Notes under the pieces: generated by a model | What the model saw: the letters and a program-made list of their open reading frames with translations, nothing else | What the model was told of the DNA's origin: nothing | Database searches by the model: none | Part shown: one piece after another, positions 35,386 to 47,559 of the stretch | Layout: each line of letters opens with the position of its first letter | Numbering within the stretch: position 1 is the first letter of the stretch | NCBI RefSeq assembly: GCF_964355755.1 | Contig: NC_092676.1 | Coordinates: forward strand, 850,288 to 914,287 | Reading direction: 5' to 3' | Length of the DNA: 64,000 nt | Source: Antedon mediterranea | Taxonomy: Eukaryota; Echinodermata; Crinoidea; Comatulida; Antedonidae | Program-made: the position numbers and the translations under genes

Positions 35386-38300
35386 ATGCAGGCTTGGAAA
35401 ATTATTGTATGCCTGACTGCAGGTATGTGTTGTTATAGTACAGCTATTCAGTTTATTGCTGAACCATTTGATACGATCGTTAATTACGGTGAAACTGTTG
35501 TGTTAAGATGTGCCTTGAAGGACCAGGGAGACAAACCGTTATACTGGCAAAATACGGACACACAACAGTTTATTAGTATGGACCATGAAATCGATCCTTA
35601 TCGATCATTTGGCAATAAAACACGTGAACGATTATCGATCATAGGAGACTCACGATACGGTGAATATAATTTACGTATTGACAATGTTACCAATCTTGAT
35701 TCGGGTTCGTACGCATGTTTATATTTTGATGTTTTCGGATATTATTCAAGACCGGCTGAAATTAAAGTGGTCAACCCACCAATGAAGGACTATCCGATGT
35801 GCATGATGAGTCCCACTACCCCTGCCGCTATCGGTGATGAAGTTGACCTGCTCTGTGTCAGTTCTGGTGGTAAACCTGCGCCTATACTATCATGGACCAG
35901 CGGTGGTAACCTGGTCCCATCGGTGTATGTATCTGGAGGAATAGGTGGTGTTACAAGTAATAAATATTCATTAATACTTAACGAAGATGATAGAGGAAAG
36001 GTGTTTACCTGCGAGGCAAGCCATGAAGCGTTTGCTGTACCAAAAACATGCACAATAATACCTATTGGTTTTAACATTCCAGTTTATTTGCGACCGAAAG
36101 TTAAATATGCGACCGAGGGGCGAAGAGCTACATTTGCATGTTATACAGACAAATCTCTTGAGCCTACGTTTCATTGGTATATTGGAAATAAGCGTCTTAA
36201 TAGCAATGACCCACGGGTAACACCAACGAAAGATGGCGTATCAAAACTAAAGTTGAGAAATCTTAGAATAAGTGACAACGGAACGAACGTTTATTGCGTC
36301 ATCACAAACCGTTTTGGAGCAAAGAAAAACGACAGTTCTTTATTACTTGTATTCCCATCCTATTATTCTGGTGGTAAAGGCACAGGTAAGGTAAACCTCC
36401 CAGAAACAGAATCATTTCCACCAAAAGATAATGGTGACAATTTACAACCTACAGTATTAAACCCAACAACAAAAAATACGAAATTGATTACAACGAAAGA
36501 CAATAGTCTATCGCCCACGACAAGTACACCAGCTACTCCAGGAACAACAGAACATACAACAATGTTCGATAAACTTATGTCCGTCAAAGATACACACTTA
36601 AGTGGTAGAACTACAATGGGAACAAAGCATTTTGTTGAAAATACGAGAGAAACACCAAAGGACCATAACACATTTGAATGGAAACCAAACATGACAACAT
36701 CTAACAATTTGTCAAACCAAAATAACGATATCATTGAAAATTCAATTGAGTCAACACAATCCCCTCATGAAGATCTTGAGACGGATGTCACACATAGAGG
36801 ACAGCAAACAAATAATGTTTATACATTAGATATTATAACGGAAGACCCGAATGAAATATGGGAAGCAACTGTGATTGCATCGATGAAAAATTACGTGTTT
36901 ACAACAGACGCAAGTGATAACGTTAACCACTTGAAATCATCACAACGTCCAATGGCATCGGCACCACCAACGACTTCAACAACAACTGACTCTGATGGTT
37001 TCAATCTAGAAACTCCTAATCAGAACCAGCCATCATCTTCAACATCCATTCAAACTCCCAAAGCATCTGATGAACAAACCGTTTCTCTCAAAATGGTAAC
37101 TAATAAGAATGTGCCTACGCCCTCTAATATTGACAACTTTAGCACTGGAGTAACCAAAACAGCAGCTACATCTATGCTATCAACATCTGGTACAGCAGCA
37201 GTAATTGATTCAGAGTCATTATCTCCATCAGTTAGTTCTCATTCAATTGAAACAAAGGATATTATAAATGAGACAACAAATTCACCTCATACTACTTTGC
37301 CTATAACCTCACCAGCTTCAACAGAAAATTTTACAATTGGTCTACAAACGTTTGTGAAAGAAGACGTAGTTCCTGTAAAGTTAGTAAATACAAACAAATG
37401 GAAGGTTCTCTCATCCACAGCATCTTATAGAATAAATTCAACTACAGAAAATATCGAAATTGAAGCCCAGAACTTTAATTACACTACTCCAAAAACAGAA
37501 GGACAAGCTACGAACTCTCCAACCACGAAAAGTGATATGGTAACTAGGGACGGTTATACAGTTAGAGAAGATACAAATATGGCGACAACTGTAAGTATGG
37601 CTACAGAGAAAATGAATAATATGTCAGCATCTACATCCGGAAAACCCTATGTTAGTGATTCTCCATTTTCTATGACAAATTCATCAACTGAACAAACCAA
37701 AATTCGCATTTCTAAAATTTATCATAGGAGTGATAAAATGAAGGCAACTGATGTAGGAAATACGCCCAGTTATGACAATTATCAGACAGACGCAATGATG
37801 CAATCTGAAAAGAGTGTTTCCGAGAAACCATATTTGGAAAATGTTTCCGAGAAACCATATCTGGATGATATAACAGATTTGGTATATAATATGCAAGACG
37901 CCAAAACGTCAACACAAATCAAAATTACTGATGAATCAATTACGTCAACAATTTCAACAGAAGAAACAACAGAAAATATTGAGCACGCACCTAATGAAAT
38001 AGAAATGACCAGCATAGCATCTGGAACAAACAAGCAAATACTTACTACAGCAATCAGACAACCCACCCACGTGTCTACAAAGGAAACAGTCGTCGCAAAA
38101 CAAACTACGTCACAAATCGTTACAAATCCTGTAACAAAACTAATCAGAACAATTATGAAATCAACAGAAAGAATAACATCAAGCAACTTACAAAACACGG
38201 ATATAAAAACTATTTCTCCACTATGGAAAACAGAAACACTTGTTGATGATACTAAAGACACTACAACTGTTGCAACTCCAGAAACAAGTGGTACAAAACG

Positions 38301-38994
38301 AACGACATTATTTCATACGGAGGATCAAACTCTTTCTACAGTCCAACCTATCGAACAAATACAAACTACAAAATTGAATAGTGATACGACAATAAACATA
38401 CGTTCTATAGAGAATAATAGACGCCGAATTTCAACACCAAGTATAAATGATGTTCACACAACAATATCGCAATCGCACAAAACTCATAATGCACATTTTT
38501 CTACAACTTTGGAACCTACAAGTGACCAAAAACAGACAACGTCGTCAATTATTAATGATCATGTTGATACTATAAGGAAACCTGATCCTACGTTACACCC
38601 AAAAGTGATTCCGTTTGGAGAAAATATTGATACAATTCCTGTTGTTAGAGTAACAACTATTATAAAAGATGTTAACAAACAAACAACGCCGGACTTGTCT
38701 AAACCTGGTTTAACAAATTCTGATGATTCTGTACCAAATACTCCTGAAACTTTATTAAAAACTTTGAAATCAAACAAAACACCCAGACAATTAGACGATC
38801 CGACCATTTTGAATGCTGACGATGAAATCAAAACAGCAACTGTTCGTAGAAATGCTAAAATCATAATGGCGGCAATTGTAGGAATGGCCGTTCTTAGTGC
38901 ATTTATTTTGACTATTTTTTCAATTCTTATCAAATGTTTTAGTAAAAGCAGAAATGGTGTATATAATCATAATCATCCTCATCGATGGAGCTGA
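35386..38994 (+). CDS. single-exon three-Ig-domain membrane protein with long mucin-like stalk
   Basis: An intact 1202-codon frame encodes a type I membrane protein. I place the start at the ATG at 35386, since the open frame extends upstream only through a TTG. Residues 1-20 form a signal peptide (MQAWKIIVCLTAGMCCYSTA). Ig1 (about 22-130) is V-like, with Cys42, Trp54, Cys111 and DSGSYAC. Ig2 (131-228) has Cys157, Trp170, Cys209 and an extra pair, Cys139 and Cys222, as in the second domain of CTX-family proteins (CAR, ESAM, JAM-like). Ig3 (235-325) has Cys252, Trp264, Cys304. N-glycosylation sequons occur at NKT77-79, NVT100-102 and NGT298-300. Residues 326-1153 are a Thr/Ser-rich, probably O-glycosylated stalk. 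A transmembrane helix (1159-1182) precedes a 20-residue tail ending HNHPHRWS with no ITIM or ITAM. A role in cell adhesion or recognition at the cell surface is inferred. The paralog 14 kb downstream on the same strand has the same architecture. A gene this long without introns is unusual for an animal Ig receptor. Confidence 0.93.
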   Translation: MQAWKIIVCLTAGMCCYSTAIQFIAEPFDTIVNYGETVVLRCALKDQGDKPLYWQNTDTQQFISMDHEIDPYRSFGNKTRERLSIIGDSRYGEYNLRIDNVTNLDSGSYACLYFDVFGYYSRPAEIKVVNPPMKDYPMCMMSPTTPAAIGDEVDLLCVSSGGKPAPILSWTSGGNLVPSVYVSGGIGGVTSNKYSLILNEDDRGKVFTCEASHEAFAVPKTCTIIPIGFNIPVYLRPKVKYATEGRRATFACYTDKSLEPTFHWYIGNKRLNSNDPRVTPTKDGVSKLKLRNLRISDNGTNVYCVITNRFGAKKNDSSLLLVFPSYYSGGKGTGKVNLPETESFPPKDNGDNLQPTVLNPTTKNTKLITTKDNSLSPTTSTPATPGTTEHTTMFDKLMSVKDTHLSGRTTMGTKHFVENTRETPKDHNTFEWKPNMTTSNNLSNQNNDIIENSIESTQSPHEDLETDVTHRGQQTNNVYTLDIITEDPNEIWEATVIASMKNYVFTTDASDNVNHLKSSQRPMASAPPTTSTTTDSDGFNLETPNQNQPSSSTSIQTPKASDEQTVSLKMVTNKNVPTPSNIDNFSTGVTKTAATSMLSTSGTAAVIDSESLSPSVSSHSIETKDIINETTNSPHTTLPITSPASTENFTIGLQTFVKEDVVPVKLVNTNKWKVLSSTASYRINSTTENIEIEAQNFNYTTPKTEGQATNSPTTKSDMVTRDGYTVREDTNMATTVSMATEKMNNMSASTSGKPYVSDSPFSMTNSSTEQTKIRISKIYHRSDKMKATDVGNTPSYDNYQTDAMMQSEKSVSEKPYLENVSEKPYLDDITDLVYNMQDAKTSTQIKITDESITSTISTEETTENIEHAPNEIEMTSIASGTNKQILTTAIRQPTHVSTKETVVAKQTTSQIVTNPVTKLIRTIMKSTERITSSNLQNTDIKTISPLWKTETLVDDTKDTTTVATPETSGTKRTTLFHTEDQTLSTVQPIEQIQTTKLNSDTTINIRSIENNRRRISTPSINDVHTTISQSHKTHNAHFSTTLEPTSDQKQTTSSIINDHVDTIRKPDPTLHPKVIPFGENIDTIPVVRVTTIIKDVNKQTTPDLSKPGLTNSDDSVPNTPETLLKTLKSNKTPRQLDDPTILNADDEIKTATVRRNAKIIMAAIVGMAVLSAFILTIFSILIKCFSKSRNGVYNHNHPHRWS

Positions 38995-41003
38995 TTGGTG
39001 TATGTAAATGAACAGTATTGTAAATGTATATATAGTATTGCCATATATCAAAGAAGTGTACATAAATAACGTTTCATTATCAATTTATAAAAACAAAAGA
39101 ATGAGTTACTTGTAAATATGACTTTCGTCCTTTACTTTACTATTAATTTAGAGCTACTAATGGAGTACCGTACAAACACAAATACTATTTTAAACAAGTT
39201 TCAAATAATTGTAGGTCATAAAAACTGTACCAACATGTATATAATGTGATTGAGTTGCTTCAGTTTTCGTCTTTCACGGTAAAATTATTATCTAAAAAAA
39301 GACTGCTTGTATATGGACGAAACAAAAGAAAAACTAGGAATGTCTCATCTTATTCAGGAAACTAAAGGTAATCCTTAAGTTGACCAACAGGGAGGGTGAG
39401 GCAGTATTTTGTGACTCATTTACTCTAATACATTAAAAACACAATGACTCACTTATTATATTTTAAGTAATCTCAATTATTGAATAACCTGTTTATAATA
39501 CAAATTTAAAGCAATTATGTTAATTTTATTTGAAACATGATGCTGTATATCATAATTAATTCAATTAATTAATTTCAATTACTAGAACATTTGATAAATT
39601 AATTTATAATAATTTCTTGTATATAAAGGTGTTTTATCAATTAAATTTTAATTTCAATTAAGCTATATGAAAAATAAATAATAAAGTATGCCTTATTGCC
39701 TATAGCAAAATATCACGTGACTGGTAGGATAATACTTGTAAAATGTTTCTTCTTCAAAGTACTACATGTTCATTATTGTTTAATTCAGCTGTTTTCTATG
39801 ATTGATGCTTTATTTTGTGTGTGGAATACATTAAACGGTAGAAAACGTGTATGTAACGTCTCATTTGTTTTTATCTCGTCATATTTAGCAAGTTTTCTCT
39901 TCGGACGGAGATGAAGTATACGGTAATTTCATAAACGATATTTCTTTCTTAACGAATAATCATTCGCCCGGTATACACCGTTTCTTATCGAGACAGTATT
40001 TAGTCGTTCTTCCTCTTCCGAAACGAAAGATCACTAATAAACTTTTCTATCGAAACGAGTAGAGACAGAATGAGCTAAATAAATATAATAACCCCAAAAA
40101 CATAAAATAAAGAAATTTGTTACATATGAATTAAATTCATAAGTTACAGTTTCTTAATTTTTTTTATCCTAAATTGTAGAGTTTTTTTTTGTAAATCAAC
40201 CAGCGAAAAATCTATTAGTGCTGTACAAATATACACACAGCACAGTTTACATTATGACAATATTTTGTTTTTCTTACCTCAGTTACGTTTTGTGAGAGCA
40301 CCCTCTATTGAATTTCACCCAACTTTTTCAAACTCTAGAGGGCTAGACAACTTTTATTGAAATGAAGTACCACGATAGTTTTATATTATTCGAAAAAAAC
40401 AAGTAATTTTGTTCTTCATAACGGAGTTTTCTTGTATACCGCCCTCATTATCTAAAAAAACTAATAATGGCGGAGCTAGTGACATTTCTGTTCAAGAGTA
40501 GGTCTACTGTTAAAGTGGTGCATTAACCAATTGGTTAACACATGCAGCATGTAACCAATAAAATAGGTAACCAAAAAAATAAGCATGTGACATAATAGTC
40601 TATTCATTTAAAAAAAGGTTAAAATAACAGTGTGGTGTGTAAAATAACTCAATTGTTGCAAAATATTACAAAACTTATTAAATAAAAAATATAGTAAATA
40701 AATTTGTAAATAAGAGCAACACAATCTGTTCTTACAATCAAATGCTCAAATGTAACGGTCAATTAAAAATAATATTTCAAAAATAAAAAAAATTATTTCA
40801 ATGCACGTTAAAAGAAGTTACTACAATGTTTTAAAGGGTATTTAAAAACCTTTTAAAAGATAGTCATAAAACCTTGGAAACTAAGAATTAAAATTAGCTC
40901 AGAAAATGTATATCATATGCTTTGCGGAAGAAGCGTCTTGCTGGAGAGGAAGTACCCTATTTAACGCGCGAGATTAATAATCATTTGGCTCACAGCATGC
41001 ATA
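38995..41003. other. 3' flank of first Ig gene; otherwise gene-free
   Basis: The 3' UTR of the Ig gene should lie here. AAATAAATAATAAAGT at 39672-39686 is the first strong poly(A) signal. No other gene is supported; the 39696-39914 frame lacks motifs. Confidence 0.45.
39673..39685 (+). terminator. candidate poly(A) signals of the first Ig gene
   Basis: Two AATAAA hexamers lie at 39673 and 39680, about 680 bp after the stop codon. No closer canonical AATAAA was found, so a 3' UTR of roughly 0.7 kb is inferred. Confidence 0.4.
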
Positions 41004-41086
41004 TTCTCACTAGCGTACACACCGTACGCGCAGGCAATTTGACCAATCAGAATCGCTTGCGTTGCGTCCTTGTGGAAATAAAGCTT
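41004..41086. mobile_element. MITE family A, right-half fragment
   Basis: TTTGACCAATCAGAATCGCT, TGCGTTGCGTCCTTGTGGAA and ATAAAGCTTA remain. The left arm is reduced to CTCACTAGCG. Confidence 0.6.
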
Positions 41087-44000
41087 ACGTGTTTCTTTGA
41101 TAGGTTTGTTAGGCTAAATTAATATTCTCGATTTAATACAAACGCATACTGTATGCATCAAGGTAGCATTTTACTTTCTAGATAAGATAGCTCTAGCGAT
41201 TTTTTCAGTGCATTTCATCCAATTACTCCACCACTTCGCGTACGCCTACTCACAATGTTGGTTGATGTCTTTCCAAGTTACGCTTGAAAAGCAGTATTTC
41301 AAACCCAATTAAAATCAACAAAATAACACAAGTGTTTCCAATTTTTAAATCTCTATTTAATAAATATAATTTATATAATTTATAATTTTGGTGTCTAAAA
41401 TATCGTACTGACTCTGATAATTACGGTCAACAATTGTAATAGACAAAACTGTGAAAATGACGTGGCCGTCTGGTGGCAAGCATAGACCCACATCTGTTAG
41501 TCTGGTACTGGCAAGAGAAGCAGGCTGATGGATGCTGTAGCTGGGCCCTTAGTAGTGACTCATAACCCGCGTTGTACTGCAATGAAATTTTGTCAGATCA
41601 TACGAATAATCTGATTCTCAATGGTAACTTCTGTGCGTGGTCAATTATTGAAGCCATTGACCAAAGTACCAGTTAGCCCTGTCGCGATTTTCTATACAAC
41701 GGTACTAGAGGTCAATAATAAATTGTCTACAATGGCCTATTGTAATCTTATTACTAAATGACTAGTACAAAGTGTAACAGTGCGAATAAAATCCATAGTC
41801 GCCAACATCCTCAAATTCGAGAAAGTTTATACGTATTGCACCGTAGGTCCATTACATGCTAAATGTTTTGAAGTTACAGTAGCGGTGTATCGTTTTCACG
41901 ACGCGCCACGCGGTTACGCGACTATCGAGCAAAAAATCATTAAACGCATGCTCATATTTTTTTAGCCTACGCACAATTTAAATAGGCCCACAGTAACACA
42001 ATTACAGAGAAAAGTTTCATGTTTACTCAAACTAATTTCTGTTATATATGATGGGTCAATAAAAATTACTATGATTATACTCATGGCTGTGAGTAATGTT
42101 TTAGGATATTAAAACCCAACCTAACCTATTCCAGATATATTATTATGACTTAGCTGTGCGAATGTAGTATCGTATTTATAGACAACTTTAGTTTTTGTAA
42201 GATACTAAATTCCATCTAACCTATTTTAAAAAGGTCAAGTTGATATTACAATCTGCACACCTTTTGTAGACATAAGTCATCACATTTTGTTGCACTTTCA
42301 CATTTGTTTCTGTCACGCAAAATGTGAATCAAGGCTCGCACAATCTGAGGTGTGTTTTAGAAACTAGGCTGCTAAATTTAACTCGTAACAAGTTATTAAA
42401 GTCTGTGGTTCTACAGGTTATTGGACGAGTTAGATGACCCCTGTAAATGGGATTTTAAAATGAGTTTACTCCGATAGGTACAATGTGTAAAATTAAACGT
42501 ACTCCTAAACAAATAAACAGCACATCAGAAAGGAGCGAACATGATTTTGTTTAAATTGTCTTGGCACTGTTTATAAGAAATTTGGAAATTCCATATTACG
42601 AATAGAATTCTAAGAAGCAAGTAAACCCACCCACATTGTCTATTAAAATCTGACATAAAGACAGAAGAGTAGAATAAAAACGGGAAACTATGTTCATATT
42701 CCCCAATCATTACATTTGGTATTGCTTCTTAGTATATTGGAAACTTTCCAACACAATCTTTTCAAATCTATGGCTGTTAAATGTTAAACTATTATTCTAC
42801 AACAAAATACGTTTATATAGAATGTCCCTCTCCTAACAAAAACCTAAAGTAAGATAGCTGATTTTTGTTCTCTTTTGTGAGGTTCACTCACCTTTATTTC
42901 CATTTCAAAACATAACTGTTACATAACTTTGTTTATGTTTCCAGTCTTTTGATGTTTTTGTATATATTATATTTATTTAATTTGTGTTAATGTATAGTAG
43001 GCTTACGTCCAACCTAACCTTTCCACCTGATTGCACATTTTTGTAGACATCGAAGTTTTTACAAAAGTGTTTTTAGCCGATAATGTTTTGTAGTTTTCAT
43101 ACCATACTCTTTACATTAAATGTGGTGCTCTTTTCCTGTGCATTATAATGAACGATTTCCGGTTGCAATGCCGAAGAAAGTAGGCCTACACTGAAAAGCA
43201 ACCCACTATCGTCATAAAGCTGGTTAGATACAAAAAACACATCTTAGAATAATAATATTTATTTACAATCCATATTACATACAATTATATATTTTGCTGG
43301 AAATGATATTTATTTATTTCAGTGGCGAATAATTTCGACTTAACTTTTTTAGAATAAACAAAATTACAAACGGTCACCGCAGAAGTATCACCTAACACGT
43401 CATTGCTGGGAACGAAATTGATTTTTTCTTTGAAAAATACTAGCGCTAACTGATAATGCAATAACTATTTCGCAAATCAGTGAAAGTTTGAGATTATAAC
43501 CTTCAAAATAACCAAACACGAAACTAAAATTTAAAAAATAAACACTATAAAAAAATGAAACCGGTTTTTACCAGATAGTTAATAGTATCAGATTATTAGA
43601 ATCAAAACACAACTCAGAGTAAATGGCAAAATAATGGACAGTATTAAATATACGTTTTGTTTACTGATTAGCAACATTTGATGAAATTACAACTCATCTT
43701 AGCTAATCAGTCGGATGTTTATAAGCACATGTGCTTACATCTAATGTATGTATCCTCTAGATATACCTTAGAGGGACATTCATTAATATTCAGTAATTTA
43801 TACAGTTCCTACTTACGTTTTCCTCTTCTTCTTCCTGTAGCTTCTGATACCTGCAGAGCGTTTACTGGTCATCTTCAATTAGTTCTTAAAAGAGATACAA
43901 AGTGTTAATAATTGTCAGTCTAAAACGCTGCCTTGTATTAAGTGGTTCGTTATCTTTATATGAGTGGTGATTGAGACTAATGATTCGAAACAAATGGAAA

Positions 44001-46672
44001 GTATCTGTACCCTTACAAGTTAGAAACTACTTTGTACACATCAACGCATGGTTTATATCTCAGAATAGTTCTTTCAAAATGATCAATCTGGTGTGAACTA
44101 TACGTACATTTGTGAAAATTAATTATTACAATTTTTACTTCGTTTTTGAAATAAAAACCAGTTATTTCGAATAATATATAATTTAATTCAGCTACAGAGA
44201 GAAACTTTAATTATTATTGCCGAAATGTTAAAAACTGGCTTAGATCTTTTTTTCTTAAAATAACTTCAACAGTGTCAAAGTTTTTTAAGTTCAAACACTG
44301 AAGAAACAGTAAAAATATGTTTAAATTCAATTAAGTGCGCGATGTGAACATTGTCATATAACTTTAAACAATCCAAAACATTGAATATTTCTTTCTCAAG
44401 ATAACTCCACTTCACTTTAGCAATTAATTTAATTAGTTATTATAAAAATGTTTTCATTTTCTGACAATTGTTGTCATATGTATAACAATTGATATATTGG
44501 TACTCTCTAGTACACTCACCGATTTGTTCTTTTAATGCCTGACAAATATGCATGATCTTAAAGTTACAACCTTATCATATTTACAGAAGGCGAGCGGGTG
44601 TACAATTATATAACCAATAGTGCATTATATTCTTCAGAGAGTCAGACACAAGAATGTTTCACGTAAGAATAATTTAATCTCCATCAACTAAAGACTTTAT
44701 CATTCTATGTCTGCTGTCATGAGACATAGTTCCCACAGGGTAGTTTTCAAGTGACTAATACTATACTTTTTTATTGGTGAACTATGATTCATAATATATT
44801 ACCGATTTCAAACTGTATAAAATTCGTATTTAGCGCTATAATTTAGAAATACACTTATTCACTTCTTTTTTATATCTGTTTTTACTATTATTGAATGTTT
44901 TATTGAACTTGTATTCTAAAGAGATGTCAAGTAAGATGTTTCACTTCATAATCACAGGGATAGAGTGATAAAATCCTACGTTTAACAAATGTCTGCTTGA
45001 TCACTCAACTAGGGTGAAAATGTTTGGTAGCAATCGTCTCATTAGAAACGTCATGGCATGAGTTCGATTTAGTCACGTTGATATAAATCTACATATAGTA
45101 AACTTATGCTTATTTTAAAATCACAGAAAAACTTTGAAATGTTGTCATATTGTCAAAGTGATCGAATGAACTAAACTATAAGACTGACTAGCCAGATTAA
45201 GTATTCACTGACTAAGGATTACCCACATTAGGCATGTATATACAGATGCCATTACGCGATAAATTAATTGATTTGAAACATGGATAATTTCATAAATTTG
45301 AGACAACGACGAAGTGAACAGTTTAAGACAAATTAATGTGGGAGGTTGAATAAATGCTTTTGCAAAAGTTTAAATCTTTACTGAACTATGTGCATTTACT
45401 TTGTTGAACCAATACAACTAATTCATTCAATGTTAATAATATCGGAATGATGTCTTTGCTCTTTTAATTGATACAATATTTCGAGCTATAGTCATCGCTT
45501 ATCATTTCCAAAATATGTCAGCGACATTGAATTCCTGAAAAAAATCTTTGCATATTTTCGTTTCTAATGTTTTAGGCTTAACAAGGATGCGATAAGCATG
45601 TACACAATTACAGCCTAAGTCATTAATTATTGTTCTTAATTGTTGATTAGTTTGTGCTTACTATCAGTAAAGCAGGTCTAAAGATACAGATATGTTTGGA
45701 TATCTGAAGGATATCAAGAAATCATAGATAACTCTACGATGATGATTATTTTGTCGAATGAGCTGATTTAGTAATTAATTTGTGCGGAACTAATTCCATA
45801 TTCGTCGGTTTTAAGGAAATTCTTTAATTGGATAAATTGTCGGTATTGCTATGAATGTCTTAGTGGTGTGAGAAAGTAAACCTTATTTTTGTAGAGTCAT
45901 TTAAATATGGAGATTTAATTTCAATGTTTATCCACTCTATTTTATTTCGTCAGTGATAAAATGTGTAACGAAGGAACAACGAATAATGTTTTTTTTTCTT
46001 TAGATAATGATTTTTAATAATGAATATTGAAACGATACTTCATAGAAGATTTTTTCCAAGAAGTTTATGGAGACTTGGTCTTTCTAGAGTAAGAGTTAAA
46101 ATGAATACCTGTAATAACAAACTATGTATAATGTAGGCAATCTGACCGTAGAATTGAGTAATTTAAAAATGAATTTCTTAGTTGAGGAATATATTTCACT
46201 GAATCAAAAGATCACAAGTATAGTTATTAATATAAATATCATTCGTCAAAGCAAGCATATGTGTTCCATTAACTTTAGGGAAGTTAGGTTTAAATCTATC
46301 AACATCGACTTAAAAGGAGCCTAAAGTAGTTATATTGAAAGTAGTTCGAAGCCTTGCTAGTGCATTACCATAATATAGAGACATATCACTTATTTTCACA
46401 GGCTACAGTTCTGTATACAACATCTAACCAGTTACATACATGTATACAATGTATCTACAACATGTTCTGTTCCTTTTAACTGTTGTTATAGTATACAGTA
46501 ATAGTCTTTTACGTTAGCGAAACTTACTTTAGCGAAACTTATACTTTAGCGATACATAAAATTATTCAATGTCACAAAATGATGACCACGGTTTCTTTTG
46601 ATATTTTTTTTAATTGAGCAAAGTCATGACTACCGTAAAATTGTTGTCAGAAACAATATAAGTTATATAACT
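41087..46672. other. long gene-free interval between the Ig paralogs
   Basis: No gene could be supported in 5.5 kb. A moderately GC-rich patch at about 41460-41580 (GGCCGTCTGGTGGCAAGC) may be an old SINE or transposon piece. Short frames at 41780-41965, 42525-42710, 43678-43908 and 46124-46324 have no motif. I saw no degenerate Ig-domain copy here. Confidence 0.4.
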
Positions 46673-46774
46673 TACGTCCTTGTAACATACAGTACGTAGA
46701 ACAGCCAGGTATTTTGACCAATCACAAGTAATGTATTATCCGAACACTTTGTCATTGGTCATTGATACCCACTA
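46673..46774. mobile_element. possible highly diverged MITE family A copy
   Basis: TTACGTCCTTGTAACA, TTTGACCAATCACAAGTAAT and TTTGTCATTGGTCATTGATA resemble the family-A arms and inverted core. The termini are not recognisable. Confidence 0.4.
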
Positions 46775-47110
46775 TGCGCGCGCGTGTGTTTATGTCAACT
46801 TACGACGCTTCGAAGTACTTGGTCACCATAGAGTAAAGAACGGAGGGTGTCACTAACGATTAAAATCTATGTAAATAGTGAAATACAGTCTCTACCTAAC
46901 ACAGAAAAAATGAGAGATTAATCGATTGACGAACCGGGGGTATGATTCATTTGTAAGTTAATCCACCGGGAACATAGACGTTCTCTTTGCTGTGTAATCA
47001 ACGGCCTTGCAGTAGTGTAGGGTGAGACACAAGGGAAAACAATTGCACGCGTCAAGAACAGTGATTCAAATATACTTTTCATACAATTCAAATTAATATA
47101 AAAAAAAAAA

Positions 47111-47191
47111 GTCCACCCGATAAAGTCGAAAGAAATGAGTCTACCCACTGAACAAAAAAAATGGAATGACAAGTCAAGTATTTTAACATTA
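47111..47191 (+). repeat. isolated unit of the 47.5-kb diverged repeat
   Basis: CGAAAGAAATGAGTCTACCC, AATGGAATGACAAGTCAAGT and ATTTTAACATTAATTTT match units of the array at 47560-48030. Confidence 0.6.
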
Positions 47192-47559
47192 ATTTTTATC
47201 TGAAACTTAAATTGACATTCCTACAAGTGGTATTCAATCAAAGTATAAGCCCCAACATTTAGGTAATGTAATATTACATAATCTAATTTGTCGTAGTAGT
47301 ATTCATTGCTATGGGACTTTACGTTTTACTTTTCATATTTAGAGCAACATTGCGTGCAGATATTTTATTATGGAATAGAAAGTAGAAACATTAATGTAAT
47401 TGTACAGAGATGTATTTAAAAGGGGTGTTTCTTTATTAAAGGTAAAAACGATTAATATAAAACAAAATCAACTAAAAAATAATTATAAACACAAGAAAAA
47501 CTTGCTCCTGCTCCTTATATTTGATAAATGAATACATAATTCTAACCATAGTATGGATT

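Noticed and set aside
35790-38933. Several - strand frames of 60-160 codons under the first Ig gene
   Set aside because: They are shadows of a long Thr-rich + strand frame; antisense of ACA/ACT-rich codons is stop-poor. They have no motifs.
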